DNA of 64,000 nt from Marisediminitalea oceani (GTDB lineage Bacteria > Pseudomonadota > Gammaproteobacteria > Enterobacterales > Alteromonadaceae): positions 117,345-181,344 of the forward strand of contig NZ_RCUA01000014.1 in assembly GCF_003731635.1 (NCBI RefSeq). The letters run 5' to 3'. The notes beneath the pieces were generated by a model, which did not search any database, was not told the DNA's origin, and saw only the letters and a program-made list of their open reading frames with translations. Below, one piece after another: positions 44,928 through 55,206 of this stretch; the first letter of the stretch is position 1; every line of letters starts with the position of its first letter. The position numbers were made by a program, and so were the translations under genes.

Positions 44928-45305
44928 ATGAGCGAAAAAACGGAAAATGCATCCAATCCAATGGACTTACTAAAGTGGCTGATCGTGTTTGCCTTACTGG
45001 CGGGAGTGATTACAGCTAACTATGTGTATGGTGAGTTGTCAGTATTATATCGCGCCATTGGCGCCGTAGCCGGTGTGGCGATTGCAGGCTTCATTGCTGC
45101 AACCACTGCAAAAGGCAGCGCATTTCTGACATTTGCTAAAGATTCACGCATGGAAGTACGCAAAGTAGTATGGCCATCGCGTCAGGAATTGAACCAAACA
45201 ACCCTGATCGTGCTTGCCGCGACAGTTATTGCTGCACTTATTCTGTGGGGCCTTGATGGGATTCTGGTTTGGGTAGTTGGATTTATTACTGGTATTGGAG
45301 CATAA
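44928..45305 (+). CDS. secE: Preprotein translocase subunit SecE
   Basis: A 125-residue SecE with three predicted membrane helices, as in E. coli. The conserved cytosolic stretch MEVRKVVWPSRQELNQTTL precedes the last helix, which ends VVGFITGI. It forms the SecYEG channel in the inner membrane. It lies downstream of tRNA-Trp and 3 bp upstream of nusG. Confidence 0.96.
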   Translation: MSEKTENASNPMDLLKWLIVFALLAGVITANYVYGELSVLYRAIGAVAGVAIAGFIAATTAKGSAFLTFAKDSRMEVRKVVWPSRQELNQTTLIVLAATVIAALILWGLDGILVWVVGFITGIGA

Positions 45306-45308
45306 GTC

Positions 45309-45863
45309 ATGACTGAAGAAGAAAACAAACCAAAGAAACGTTGGTACGTTGTACAAGCTTATTCTCAGTACGAGTCACGCGTTAAAAAGACCCTGCTTGA
45401 ATACATCAAAATGCACGGCATGGAAGACTACTTTGGTCAGGTTTTAGTACCGACCGAAGAAGTGGTAGAGATGCGTGCAGGCCAGAAGCGTAAGTCTGAG
45501 CGTAAATTTTACCCTGGCTACGTACTGGTTGAGATGGAAATGAACGAAGACTCATGGCACTTGGTAAAGAGCGTGCCACGCGTATTAGGTTTCATTGGCG
45601 GTACCTCAGACCGTCCTATGCCAATTTCTCAGCGTGAAGCCGATGCCATTCTTAACCGTCTGGAAGAGTCTGTTGATAAGCCGAAGCCGAAAACACTGTT
45701 CGAGCCAGGCGAAGTGGTACGCGTTATCGATGGCCCATTTGCCGATTTCAACGGTGTAGTAGAAGAAGTCGACTACGAAAAGAGCCGCGTAAAAGTATCG
45801 GTACTTATTTTCGGTCGCTCTACACCGGTCGATCTGGAATTCAGCCAGGTCGAGAAAGGTTAG
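45309..45863 (+). CDS. nusG: Transcription antitermination factor NusG
   Basis: A 184-residue NusG. The NGN domain opens [15 protein letters not shown]. The C-terminal KOW domain contains [19 protein letters not shown]. It binds RNA polymerase and couples it to Rho or the ribosome. It is followed by a strong terminator, so the secE-nusG transcript ends here and does not run into rplK. Confidence 0.97.
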   Translation: MTEEENKPKKRWYVVQAYSQYESRVKKTLLEYIKMHGMEDYFGQVLVPTEEVVEMRAGQKRKSERKFYPGYVLVEMEMNEDSWHLVKSVPRVLGFIGGTSDRPMPISQREADAILNRLEESVDKPKPKTLFEPGEVVRVIDGPFADFNGVVEEVDYEKSRVKVSVLIFGRSTPVDLEFSQVEKG

Positions 45864-45881
45864 ACTTTAGATCGAATTACG

Positions 45882-45909
45882 AAAAAGCCGCAGCACTGCG
45901 GCTTTTTTT
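45882..45909 (+). terminator. nusG terminator
   Basis: AAAAAGCCGCAG / CTGCGGCTTTTTT: stem of about 8-10 bp with a short loop and a run of seven T residues. Confidence 0.9.
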
Positions 45910-46065
45910 ATGGGCATAGAAAATATCTGGCCTGTAGCGCAGTATCCAAGGATAAAACTAAGATAATAGGGCACTTAGGCATTAGCGAGTAGTTTGACAG
46001 CCAACATAGCATTGCCTATATTTCACTCATTAAATGGATTTATACATAGAAAAAGGACGTACTAT

Positions 46066-48243
46066 ATGAAGTACCCGCAGATCACCTGTGCCTCATTGAA
46101 AGGCATTGCTTTACTAACTGCCCTGTCTCTCACCGCTTGTGGTGGCTCAGACAGCGACTCACCAGAACCAGAACCCAATCCTAATCCTGGCGGCACCACA
46201 ACCTACAATGTGTCCGGCACCATCGATAATCTCAAACGTGGTGACCTCACTGTAAGCGGAACTGCCAGTGGCTCAACAGAGAGTCATACTTTCACCAATG
46301 AAACATCATTTTCATTTGATGCCGATTATCCAGCGGGTACTGAGGTCACCTTTGAAATCACTCAGCAGCCTACCGGCCAGGAATGTGCATTAAGCCAGAC
46401 CTCACTGACACTAAACAGTGATGTAACTGATTTGGCGATTACCTGTGATGACATAGAGTACAGCGTGAGTGGAACGGTTACCGGTGATGCGCCGGCTGAC
46501 TTTTCGCTTATCGTTAGCGGTGACCGTGATATAACCGTACCGTTAAGTGGGACAGACCCGTTTACCATAGCAGAAGACTTTATTTACGAGCAGTCCGTCG
46601 CACTTGCTATTGGTGATACTCCCGGATATGAATGTGAAGTGACACCTGCTGAGGTGACGGTAACTGCCGAGGTTTCAGATATTGCAGTCAGTTGTACCAG
46701 CATTGGCTCAGTAAGTGGTCTTGTGACTAACTTTATCTCGGGTGAAGTGGCCAGTGACGTAACGATTACCACTTATAGCCTGAGTGATACCGGTGAAACT
46801 GAGTTCGGTTCGGTAACTACAGACGAAAACGGTCTGTATGAGATGATCGGTGTAGATACCACAGACACCTTTTATCTTCGCGTGTCCAGTACGGAGTACG
46901 TAGTTGATGTTGAACGTCATATTGCAAACGGTGAAACCGAACGTGTTCTGAACCTGAACATCCTGCCAATTGACTACTCAACGACTTTCGCCGCGACTGA
47001 TGCAATCAATATCGGCGAAAGCGCAGAAGCAACGGTGAATATCGTTGAGATTCCGGCGTCAACGCTGGAAACTGCCGATGGCAGCGCGCCAACTGGCGAC
47101 ATCACTGCTACTATCACTGTGATCGATCCTTCGCTGTATGTTGAAGCAATGCCGGGCCTGTATACAACGTCTAACAGTGAAACGGGCGATATCGAGCCGA
47201 TCGAAAGCTTTGGTGCTTTCTCGTTAACTCTGACAGACGCAGATGGAAACGATCTTGATTTGGTCGACGGTACCACAGCGACGGTGAGAATTCCTCTGGC
47301 GAGTGGCGTAGCAAATCCGCCGGCAACTATCCCGCTGTATTATTTTGATGAGTCGACAGCTTTATGGGTAGAAGAAGGAGAAGCAACCTTAACAGTCATT
47401 GACGGTGCCTCTTTCTACGTGGGTACTGTAAGTCACTTCACCACCTGGAACGCCGATCAGGTTTACAACACTGTCGAACTTCTTGGCTGTGTGGTTGATA
47501 CGGAAGGTTTGCCAGTCGCCAACGTTCAGGTACTGTCCGAAGGTACCAGCTATATTGGTCGCAGCAGCGCGTACACTGATGCCGAAGGCGACTTTGTCCT
47601 GCCGGTAAGAAGAGATTCGTCACTGTTGGTATTTGCTCGTGCCGGTGGCCAGACTAATACTGTTGTGATTAATACCAGTGATGTAGACAGCCAGTTAGAA
47701 AACTGCCTTGTTATCGGTGAAAGCTCTGCCATTGTGAAGCTGACCTGGGGCGCTAACCCACGCGATCTGGATACTCATCTGACCGGACCTCAGGAAGGAA
47801 CCGATACGAGATTCCGAGTGTATTATGGCAATCAGGATGAAACCATCGAGAATGTAACAATTAATCTGGATGTTGATGATACATCAAGCTATGGCCCGGA
47901 AGTACTCACCATTCCAAGTTTCGTATTACCTGGTCGCTATCGTTACGGTGTGCATCATTATTCGGGTTCTGGAACAATTTTCTCGTCCCCCACTCGTGTA
48001 GAATTGCGCCTGAACGACAGAACCTATGTGTTTAACCCTGCAGAAGATGTAGATTCGGCGTCTACCAGCTATAGAATGTGGGTAGTGTTCGATCTGATTG
48101 TTGATGATGAGTTCAATGTCGAGGTGATGGAAATTAATCAGCATACGACTTACTCTGGGGCTGAAACACTGGGCGTAGAAGCGTTTGGTGGTGGCAAGTT
48201 CTCCGCCGAGGCTGCTCAACCATTACCAGAGAAACAATACTAA
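46066..48243 (+). CDS. Large multidomain lipoprotein with YfaP-like domain
   Basis: A 725-residue outer-surface lipoprotein. The start ATG at 46066 is preceded by AAAAGGA; the longer frame to 45994 adds no signal. The lipobox LTAC is followed by an acidic, Pro-rich linker (PEPEPNPNPGG). Two similar beta domains follow (VSGTI... and VSGTVTGDAP..., each ending in AITCDD/AVSCTS). Then a carboxypeptidase-regulatory-like region, another (LGCVVDTEGLPVANVQVLSEG), and a terminal domain with LTWGANPRDLDTHLTGP, the YfaP/DUF2135 signature. This suggests an adhesion or surface role, which is inferred. It sits alone between nusG and rplK, where few relatives carry a gene, and is flanked by terminators. 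Confidence 0.85.
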   Translation: MKYPQITCASLKGIALLTALSLTACGGSDSDSPEPEPNPNPGGTTTYNVSGTIDNLKRGDLTVSGTASGSTESHTFTNETSFSFDADYPAGTEVTFEITQQPTGQECALSQTSLTLNSDVTDLAITCDDIEYSVSGTVTGDAPADFSLIVSGDRDITVPLSGTDPFTIAEDFIYEQSVALAIGDTPGYECEVTPAEVTVTAEVSDIAVSCTSIGSVSGLVTNFISGEVASDVTITTYSLSDTGETEFGSVTTDENGLYEMIGVDTTDTFYLRVSSTEYVVDVERHIANGETERVLNLNILPIDYSTTFAATDAINIGESAEATVNIVEIPASTLETADGSAPTGDITATITVIDPSLYVEAMPGLYTTSNSETGDIEPIESFGAFSLTLTDADGNDLDLVDGTTATVRIPLASGVANPPATIPLYYFDESTALWVEEGEATLTVIDGASFYVGTVSHFTTWNADQVYNTVELLGCVVDTEGLPVANVQVLSEGTSYIGRSSAYTDAEGDFVLPVRRDSSLLVFARAGGQTNTVVINTSDVDSQLENCLVIGESSAIVKLTWGANPRDLDTHLTGPQEGTDTRFRVYYGNQDETIENVTINLDVDDTSSYGPEVLTIPSFVLPGRYRYGVHHYSGSGTIFSSPTRVELRLNDRTYVFNPAEDVDSASTSYRMWVVFDLIVDDEFNVEVMEINQHTTYSGAETLGVEAFGGGKFSAEAAQPLPEKQY

Positions 48244-48259
48244 TCAGTAGTAAATCGTT

Positions 48260-48290
48260 AAAACCCGGCCACATTCGGCCGGGTTTTATT
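48260..48290 (+). terminator. Lipoprotein gene terminator
   Basis: AAAACCCGGCC / GGCCGGGTTTT with a short loop and T-rich tail isolates this gene from rplK. Confidence 0.9.
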
Positions 48291-48317
48291 ATTTTTGCGA
48301 TTAAACACAATAACGGG

Positions 48318-48346
48318 TTGCATCAGGCTATTTGTTAGCCTATAAT
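48318..48346 (+). promoter_or_regulatory. Promoter of the rplKAJL-rpoBC transcript
   Basis: TTGCAT (48318-48323), 17-bp spacer, TATAAT (48341-48346). It lies about 90 bp upstream of rplK, and after the inserted lipoprotein gene, so rplK no longer depends on readthrough from nusG. Confidence 0.75.
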
Positions 48347-48436
48347 TCGCGCCCCTTTTATTGGAACCGGGGAGCCGATTGAGCAGGTAATCTCGATATC
48401 TGCGAGGCGTCAGACCCACTAACGAGAGCATTTAAA

Positions 48437-48865
48437 ATGGCTAAAAAAGTAACAGGCTTAATTAAGCTACAGGTTGCAGCCGGTGCTGCTAACCCGTCAC
48501 CACCAGTTGGTCCAGCACTTGGTCAACATGGTGTAAACATCATGGAATTCTGTAAGGCTTTCAACGCAAAAACTGAAAGTCTTGAGAAAGGCGCTCCAGT
48601 ACCAGTAGAAATTACTGTGTACGAAGACCGCTCTTTCACATTCGAAACCAAGACGCCTCCTGCTTCTTACCTGCTGAAAAAAGCGGCTGGTATCAAGAGC
48701 GGTTCTGGCCGTCCTAACACTGAAAAAGTGGGTACTGTTACCCGTGCTCAACTGGAAGAAATTGCCAAGACTAAAGAGCCGGATCTGACAGCTGCTGACC
48801 TGGACGCTGCAGTACGTACAATTGCGGGTTCTGCTCGCTCAATGGGCTTGAAGGTAGAGGGTTAA
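48437..48865 (+). CDS. rplK: 50S ribosomal protein L11
   Basis: A 142-residue L11 of the standard length, with [18 protein letters not shown] and [12 protein letters not shown]. It binds 23S rRNA at the GTPase centre and is required for RelA activation. First gene of rplK-rplA-rplJ-rplL-rpoB-rpoC; rplA starts 4 bp later. Strong codon bias. Confidence 0.98.
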   Translation: MAKKVTGLIKLQVAAGAANPSPPVGPALGQHGVNIMEFCKAFNAKTESLEKGAPVPVEITVYEDRSFTFETKTPPASYLLKKAAGIKSGSGRPNTEKVGTVTRAQLEEIAKTKEPDLTAADLDAAVRTIAGSARSMGLKVEG

Positions 48866-48869
48866 TCGA

Positions 48870-49565
48870 ATGGCTAAATTAACTAAACGCGCACGTTTAA
48901 TCCGTGACAAGGTTGATGCAACCAAAGAGTACGATATTGCTGAAGCGGTTGCGCTGTTAAAAGAACTGGCTACTGCCAACTTTGCAGAAAGCGTAGACGT
49001 TGCTATCAATCTGGGTATCGACGCTAAGAAATCTGACCAAAACGTTCGTGGTGCAACTGTACTGCCAAACGGTACTGGTAAAGAAGTTCGCGTTGCAGTA
49101 TTCACCCAGGGTGCAAACGCTGAAGCGGCTAAAGAAGCCGGTGCTGACATCGTTGGCATGGATGACCTGGCTGACCAGGTTAAGAAAGGCGAAATGAACT
49201 TTGACGTAGTAGTGGCCAGCCCGGACGCAATGCGCGTTGTTGGTCAGTTAGGTCAAATCTTAGGTCCACGTGGCCTGATGCCTAACCCTAAGACTGGTAC
49301 TGTAACGCCAGACGTTGCTACTGCAGTTAAAAACGCTAAAGCGGGTCAGGTTCGCTACCGTAACGATAAGAACGGTATCATCCACGCCAGCATTGGTAAG
49401 ATTGCTTTTGAAGCAAATCAAATCCAGGAAAACTTAGAAGCATTACTGGAAGCTCTGAAGAAAGCTAAGCCTTCTTCTGCTAAAGGTACTTACATCAAGA
49501 AAGTTAGTCTGAGCACCACTATGGGCGCCGGCGTTTCTGTTGATAAGGCGACCGTAGGTCAGTAA
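48870..49565 (+). CDS. rplA: 50S ribosomal protein L1
   Basis: A 231-residue L1, binding the L1 stalk of 23S rRNA and, in gammaproteobacteria, acting as translational repressor of the L11-L1 message. The signature [20 protein letters not shown] is present. It follows rplK by 4 bp. Confidence 0.98.
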   Translation: MAKLTKRARLIRDKVDATKEYDIAEAVALLKELATANFAESVDVAINLGIDAKKSDQNVRGATVLPNGTGKEVRVAVFTQGANAEAAKEAGADIVGMDDLADQVKKGEMNFDVVVASPDAMRVVGQLGQILGPRGLMPNPKTGTVTPDVATAVKNAKAGQVRYRNDKNGIIHASIGKIAFEANQIQENLEALLEALKKAKPSSAKGTYIKKVSLSTTMGAGVSVDKATVGQ

Positions 49566-49863
49566 TGCCCCTTGCTGGTTAGTTTAACCGGCATTCTCTT
49601 CGGTTTTGGGTTGGAGCCATTATATCGCTAAGCGAATACTGGCTCCCGTCCTAGACCGCAGGCGTAACGCAGTAAAAGAGGTAAGAGAACTTTTACATTA
49701 ATGCGTTACTTAATCGACCAGCCTGCGCAGACGGTGGTTTGAACTCAGACTCTCTGGGGTAAGAAACACCGTAGAGCGGTGGCTTCAATTGGTGAAGTCA
49801 TCAATCTGTGAACCCTGATTAGGTAGTTGCTTTTACTTAATCAGATTTTAAGAGGTGAACTCA
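49566..49863 (+). promoter_or_regulatory. L10 leader (autoregulatory mRNA region before rplJ)
   Basis: The rplA-rplJ gap of 298 bp carries the conserved core of the L10 leader: AGACCGCAGG (49653-49662) pairing with CCTGCG (49722-49727) followed by CAGACGGTGG, as in E. coli. Between the arms is a further stem, GTAACGCA / TGCGTTAC. Upstream is a hairpin with arms GGAGCCA (49613-49619) and TGGCTCC (49640-49646). This is the binding site for the L10(L12)4 complex that represses rplJ translation. Confidence 0.85.
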
Positions 49864-50382
49864 GTGGCACTAGGTTTAGCAGCAAAAAAAGAGATCGTAG
49901 CAGAGGTTTCCGAAGTTGCATCTCGCGCTCTATCCGTAGCCGTTGCTGAATACCGTGGGATGGAAGTTGCAGATCTGACTGACCTGCGCGTTAAAGCCCG
50001 TGAGCAAGGCGTATACCTGAAGGTTGTACGTAATACTCTGGCAAAACGTGCGTTAGCAGATAGCAAATTTTCAGATTTAGAAAGCGCCTTAACTGGCCCG
50101 CTTATCTATGGTTTCTCTATCGATGCACCTGGCGGTGCAGCACGTCTTTTCAAAGACTTCGGTAAAACCAATGACAAGCTGAAAGTTACTGCACTTTCAA
50201 TTGGTAGTGGTCTGCTTGGTCCAGAAAAACTGGATGCAGTGGCGTCTCTGCCTACCCGCGACGAAGCGCTTGCAAAATTACTTGCAACCTTCAAAGCACC
50301 TGCCGAGAAATTCGTTCGTACTATCAACGAAGTTCCTGGCAAGTTTGTGCGCGTATTGGCGGCGGTCAAAGACACCAAGTAA
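49864..50382 (+). CDS. rplJ: 50S ribosomal protein L10
   Basis: A 172-residue L10, base of the L7/L12 stalk. The segment [20 protein letters not shown] matches the N-terminal helix of the family. I choose the GTG at 49864, with AAGAGG about 10 bases upstream, so that the protein begins [10 protein letters not shown] as in relatives. The frame also opens at a GTG at 49855 (NSVALGL), which overlaps the Shine-Dalgarno sequence. Regulated by its leader. Confidence 0.95.
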   Translation: MALGLAAKKEIVAEVSEVASRALSVAVAEYRGMEVADLTDLRVKAREQGVYLKVVRNTLAKRALADSKFSDLESALTGPLIYGFSIDAPGGAARLFKDFGKTNDKLKVTALSIGSGLLGPEKLDAVASLPTRDEALAKLLATFKAPAEKFVRTINEVPGKFVRVLAAVKDTK

Positions 50383-50439
50383 TTGGCGTTTTTGGCATAT
50401 TGATTTTTTTAACATTTTAATCCCAGGAGTTTAGAGAAA

Positions 50440-50814
50440 ATGGCTCTAACTAAAGAAGATATCTTAAACGCGATCGCTGAAATGCCAGTAATGGAACTGG
50501 TTGAACTGATCGAAGCAGCTGAAGAAAAATTCAACGTATCTGCTGCTGCTGTTGCAGTTGCTGGTCCTGCTGTAGCTGGTGAAGCAGCTGCTGCAGAAGA
50601 GAAAACTGAATTTGACGTTGTTATGACTTCATTCGGTGGCAACAAAGTTGCAGTAATCAAAGCAGTTCGCGGCGCGACTGGCTTAGGTCTGAAAGAAGCG
50701 AAAGAAGTAGTTGAATCTGCTCCTAAAGCTATCAAAGAAGGCGTAAGCAAAGAAGAAGCTGAAGCACTGAAGAAAGAGCTTGAAGAAGCTGGTGCAGAAG
50801 TTGAAATCAAGTAA
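50440..50814 (+). CDS. rplL: 50S ribosomal protein L7/L12
   Basis: A 124-residue L7/L12. N-terminal dimerisation helices ([20 protein letters not shown]), a hinge rich in Ala, and the C-terminal factor-binding domain ending AEVEIK. It recruits translation GTPases. Followed by a strong hairpin before rpoB. Confidence 0.98.
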   Translation: MALTKEDILNAIAEMPVMELVELIEAAEEKFNVSAAAVAVAGPAVAGEAAAAEEKTEFDVVMTSFGGNKVAVIKAVRGATGLGLKEAKEVVESAPKAIKEGVSKEEAEALKKELEEAGAEVEIK

Positions 50815-50848
50815 TCTGCACTAGCAGATTGCTTGCCAGAAATGGCAC

Positions 50849-50881
50849 AGGCTGGTGGTTTTTTTGACCACCAGCCTTTTT
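50849..50881 (+). terminator. rplL-rpoB attenuator
   Basis: AGGCTGGTGG / CCACCAGCCT, 10-bp perfect stem with an 8-9 nt loop and a T-run at its end, between rplL and rpoB. In this operon such a hairpin lowers rpoB expression relative to the ribosomal proteins. The remaining gap to 51097 shows no further gene. Confidence 0.85.
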
Positions 50882-51097
50882 GCGCTGTAGGGTGTACGGT
50901 TTATTACCCTTGTCTGTACACATCATGCGCCACCACCGAGAATAATTTATTTAGCAATAAACCAACGAGTTAACTAAAAATTGGCTAATTTTTGGTGTAT
51001 GCTATCTGATTGTTCCCTGTGAAAGGGTACTGGAAGTTTGTTGTCGACGTGTATTACGGCAACAGGTTGGGTCTAAAATCAGCAGGCTGAGGAACCC

Positions 51098-54000
51098 ATG
51101 GTTTACTCTTATAGCGAAAAGAAACGTATCCGTAAGGATTTTGGCAAACGCCCACAGGTATTGGAAATTCCATACCTTCTTTCAATCCAGCTAGATTCTT
51201 TCAAGAAATTTATTGATATCGATGTAGATGGTCAATATGGTTTGGAAGCAGCATTCCGCTCTGTGTTTCCAATTAAAAGTTACTCTGGCAATTCAGAATT
51301 ACAATATGTAAGTTATCGCCTTGGCGAGCCGGTATTTGACGTTAAAGAATGTCAAATCCGAGGCGTAACCTTCTCCGCGCCGTTAAGAGTGAAACTGCGC
51401 CTGGTATTATTCGATAAAGAAGCAGCACCTGGTACTGTAAAAGACATTAAAGAACAAGAAGTGTACATGGGTGAGATCCCGTTAATGACAGAGAACGGTA
51501 CGTTCGTCATTAATGGTACCGAGCGTGTTATCGTTTCTCAGCTGCACCGTTCTCCTGGCGTGTTCTATGATCACGACAAAGGTAAAACGCACTCTTCAGG
51601 TAAAGTTCTCTACAACGCACGTGTAATCCCTTACCGTGGTTCGTGGTTAGACTTCGAGTTTGACCCGAAAGATAACCTGTTTGTACGTATCGACCGTCGC
51701 CGTAAGCTGCCTGCAACTATTATCTTACGCGCACTGGAAATGACCACTGAAGAGATCCTAGATACCTTCTTCGACAAAATCCAGGTGCGTATTGCCGATA
51801 ACAAGATGCTGATGGAAGTCGTTCCTGATCGCCTGCGCGGTGAAACGGCTCAATTCGACATTCTTGATGGCGAAGGCAATGTGCTGGTTGAAACCGGCCG
51901 TCGTATCTCTGCTCGTCACACCCGTGCTTTAGAAAAAGCCGGTGTTACTGAGCTGGAAGTACCGGTTGAGTATCTGGCTGGCCGTGTGTATGGCGAGACT
52001 TACATTAACGAAGACACTGGTGAAGTGCTGGTTAATGCTAACGACGAAGTAACTCTGGAAACGCTGGCTGCATTGAGCCAGGCAGGTATTAAAGAGTTCA
52101 CAACGCTGTACATTAACGAACTGGATCACGGTTCGTATATCTCTGATACGCTGCGGATCGACAGCTCAACAAATCGCCTGGAAGCACTGGTAGAAATCTA
52201 CCGCATGATGCGTCCTGGTGAACCACCTACAAAAGATGCTGCTGAAACGCTGTTCGATAACCTGTTCTTCTCTGATGAACGTTACGATCTGTCATCGGTT
52301 GGTCGTATGAAGTTCAACCGCCGTTTAGGTCGTGAAGAACTGGTAGGTTCAGGTACTCTGGATAAGCAAGACATCATCGATGTAATGAAGCAACTTATCC
52401 TGATCCGTGACGGTAAAGACGAAGTGGACGATATCGACCACTTGGGTAACCGTCGTATCCGTTCTGTTGGCGAAATGGCTGAAAACCAGTTCCGTGTAGG
52501 TCTGGTTCGTGTTGAACGTGCTGTAAAAGAACGTCTGTCTCTGGGTGACCTGGACAACGTTATGCCACAGGACCTGATCAACGCCAAGCCTATCTCAGCA
52601 GCGGTTAAAGAATTCTTCGGTTCTTCACAGCTGTCACAGTTTATGGACCAGAACAACCCGCTGTCGGAAGTAACGCATAAGCGTCGTATTTCTGCCTTAG
52701 GCCCGGGTGGTCTGACTCGTGAACGTGCAGGCTTTGAGGTTCGGGACGTACACCCGACGCACTACGGTCGTCTGTGTCCAATCGAAACCCCTGAAGGTCC
52801 GAACATCGGTCTGATTAACTCATTGGCGAGCTTTGCCCGTACCAATGACTTTGGTTTCCTTGAAACGCCTTTCCGTCGCATTGTAGACGGTGTGGTAACC
52901 GATGAAATCGATTACTTATCAGCGATTGAAGAAGGTCAGTTCGCTATTGCTCAGGCAAACGTAGCACTGACTGAAAACATGGAACTGCTTGACGACCTGA
53001 TCCCTTGTCGTCACCGCGGTGAAACCACTTTGATGCCAAAAGAAGACATCAAATATATGGACGTTTCACCACAGCAGATCGTGTCGATTGCTGCCAGCAT
53101 TATCCCGTTCCTGGAACACGATGATGCTAACCGTGCCTTGATGGGTGCCAACATGCAACGTCAGGCAGTACCTACTCTGCGTGCTGATAAGCCGCTGGTT
53201 GGTACCGGTATGGAAAAAACCATCGCTGTTGACTCCGGTGTAACCGTAGTTGCCAAGCGTGGTGGTGTTATCGACTATGTTGACGCCAGCCGTATCGTGG
53301 TGAAGGTTGATGAAGATGAAATGTTTGCTGGTGAAGCCGGTATCGACATCTACAACCTGAACAAATACACCCGTTCTAACCAGAACACCTGTATTAACCA
53401 GCGTCCAACCTGTAGCGTCGGTGACCCGATTGTAGCAGGCGATGTACTGGCTGACGGTCCGTCAACGGACTTAGGTGATCTGGCCCTTGGTCAGAACATG
53501 CGTATCGCGTTCATGCCTTGGAACGGTTACAACTTCGAAGACTCGATCCTGATCTCTGAGCGTGTTGCTCAGGAAGACCGTTTTACCACGATCCACATTC
53601 AGGAACTGAGCTGTATCGCTCGTGACACCAAGTTAGGGCCAGAAGAAATTTCTTCTGATATTCCAAACGTAGGTGAGTCTGCGCTGAGCAAGCTGGATGA
53701 ATCTGGTGTTGTATACATCGGTGCAGAAGTGAAGGGCGGTGACATTCTGGTAGGTAAGGTAACTCCTAAAGGTGAAACCCAGCTGACGCCGGAAGAAAAA
53801 CTGTTACGTGCTATCTTTGGTGAGAAAGCCTCTGACGTTAAAGATACCTCATTACGTGTACCAAACTCTGTACACGGTACGGTTATCGACGTTCAGGTAT
53901 TTACCCGTGATGGCGTAGAAAAAGACAAGCGTGCCCTGGAAATTGAAGACATGCAGTTACGTCAGGTTAAGAAAGACCTGTCTGACGAATTCAATATCCT

Positions 54001-55126
54001 GGCCGACGGCATCTTCGCACGTGCTGCAAACCTGCTGCTCAAAGCAGGCGTAGACCAGGGTAAACTGGACAGCATGCCGCGTGAGAAATGGTTCGATATC
54101 CCACTGTCAGATGCTGATCTGCAGAGCGATTTAGACCAAATCGGTGCCCAGCACGACGAAATCAAAGCCGATTTCGATAAGAAATTTGAAGTTAAGCGTC
54201 GCAAGATCACTCAAGGCGATGACCTGGCTCCAGGCGTACTGAAGATCGTTAAGGTTTACCTGGCTGTTAAGCGTCACATCCAGCCTGGTGACAAGATGGC
54301 AGGTCGTCACGGTAACAAAGGTGTTATCTCTACCGTAATCCCGGTAGAAGATATGCCATACGATGAAAACGGTACGCCGGTAGACATCGTACTTAACCCA
54401 TTGGGTGTACCGTCGCGGATGAACATCGGTCAGATCCTTGAAACGCACTTAGGTATGGCTGCGCACGGTCTGGGCGTTAAGATCGACCGTATGCTTAAAG
54501 AGCAAGAAGAAATGCAGAAACTGCGTGGCTTCCTGCAAGAAGTGTACGATTTGGGTGACAACCCGAAACAGGTCGATATCAGCACCTTTACCGATCACGA
54601 AGTACTGCGCTTAGCCGACAACCTGCGTAAGGGTGTACCGGTAGCAACACCAGTATTCGACGGCGCACGTGAAGCTGAAATCAAAGAGATGTTAAAACTG
54701 GCGGATATCCCAGAGAGCGGGCAAATTACCCTGTTTGATGGTCGTACGGGTCGTGAATTCGAGCGTCCGGTTACCGTTGGTTACATGTACATGCTGAAAC
54801 TGAACCACCTGGTTGACGACAAGATGCACGCGCGTTCAACTGGTTCTTACAGCCTGGTTACTCAGCAGCCGCTGGGTGGTAAAGCACAATTCGGTGGTCA
54901 GCGCTTCGGTGAGATGGAAGTGTGGGCACTGGAAGCATACGGTGCCGCTTACACCCTGCAGGAAATGCTGACGGTTAAGTCGGATGACGTTAACGGCCGT
55001 ACCAAAATGTACAAGAACATCGTTGATGGCGATCACAGAATGGAACCAGGTATGCCTGAGTCCTTCAACGTACTGCTTAAAGAAATCCGTTCACTCGGTA
55101 TTAATATCGAGCTGGAAGAAAACTAA
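51098..55126 (+). CDS. rpoB: RNA polymerase beta subunit
   Basis: A 1342-residue beta subunit, exactly the E. coli length. The rifampicin-binding region [19 protein letters not shown] is fully wild type, as is [19 protein letters not shown]. The C-terminal part contains [10 protein letters not shown] and ends with [14 protein letters not shown] and [11 protein letters not shown]. It forms the catalytic core with RpoC. Confidence 0.99.
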   Translation: MVYSYSEKKRIRKDFGKRPQVLEIPYLLSIQLDSFKKFIDIDVDGQYGLEAAFRSVFPIKSYSGNSELQYVSYRLGEPVFDVKECQIRGVTFSAPLRVKLRLVLFDKEAAPGTVKDIKEQEVYMGEIPLMTENGTFVINGTERVIVSQLHRSPGVFYDHDKGKTHSSGKVLYNARVIPYRGSWLDFEFDPKDNLFVRIDRRRKLPATIILRALEMTTEEILDTFFDKIQVRIADNKMLMEVVPDRLRGETAQFDILDGEGNVLVETGRRISARHTRALEKAGVTELEVPVEYLAGRVYGETYINEDTGEVLVNANDEVTLETLAALSQAGIKEFTTLYINELDHGSYISDTLRIDSSTNRLEALVEIYRMMRPGEPPTKDAAETLFDNLFFSDERYDLSSVGRMKFNRRLGREELVGSGTLDKQDIIDVMKQLILIRDGKDEVDDIDHLGNRRIRSVGEMAENQFRVGLVRVERAVKERLSLGDLDNVMPQDLINAKPISAAVKEFFGSSQLSQFMDQNNPLSEVTHKRRISALGPGGLTRERAGFEVRDVHPTHYGRLCPIETPEGPNIGLINSLASFARTNDFGFLETPFRRIVDGVVTDEIDYLSAIEEGQFAIAQANVALTENMELLDDLIPCRHRGETTLMPKEDIKYMDVSPQQIVSIAASIIPFLEHDDANRALMGANMQRQAVPTLRADKPLVGTGMEKTIAVDSGVTVVAKRGGVIDYVDASRIVVKVDEDEMFAGEAGIDIYNLNKYTRSNQNTCINQRPTCSVGDPIVAGDVLADGPSTDLGDLALGQNMRIAFMPWNGYNFEDSILISERVAQEDRFTTIHIQELSCIARDTKLGPEEISSDIPNVGESALSKLDESGVVYIGAEVKGGDILVGKVTPKGETQLTPEEKLLRAIFGEKASDVKDTSLRVPNSVHGTVIDVQVFTRDGVEKDKRALEIEDMQLRQVKKDLSDEFNILADGIFARAANLLLKAGVDQGKLDSMPREKWFDIPLSDADLQSDLDQIGAQHDEIKADFDKKFEVKRRKITQGDDLAPGVLKIVKVYLAVKRHIQPGDKMAGRHGNKGVISTVIPVEDMPYDENGTPVDIVLNPLGVPSRMNIGQILETHLGMAAHGLGVKIDRMLKEQEEMQKLRGFLQEVYDLGDNPKQVDISTFTDHEVLRLADNLRKGVPVATPVFDGAREAEIKEMLKLADIPESGQITLFDGRTGREFERPVTVGYMYMLKLNHLVDDKMHARSTGSYSLVTQQPLGGKAQFGGQRFGEMEVWALEAYGAAYTLQEMLTVKSDDVNGRTKMYKNIVDGDHRMEPGMPESFNVLLKEIRSLGINIELEEN

Positions 55127-55157
55127 GCGGGCCGTTTGTTGCCATAATTGATTGAGT

Positions 55158-55176
55158 TGGCCCGGGTAACCGGGCC
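55158..55176 (+). other. Hairpin in the rpoB-rpoC gap
   Basis: GGCCCGG / CCGGGCC with a 4-nt loop (GTAA) sits between rpoB and rpoC. No T-run follows. It may be an RNA processing or stability element. Confidence 0.5.
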
Positions 55177-55206
55177 ATAGAGACTGACTCCGCCGGGAGA
55201 GTATTT

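Noticed and set aside
52600..52720. Rifampicin-resistance change in rpoB
   Set aside because: The region matches wild type throughout.
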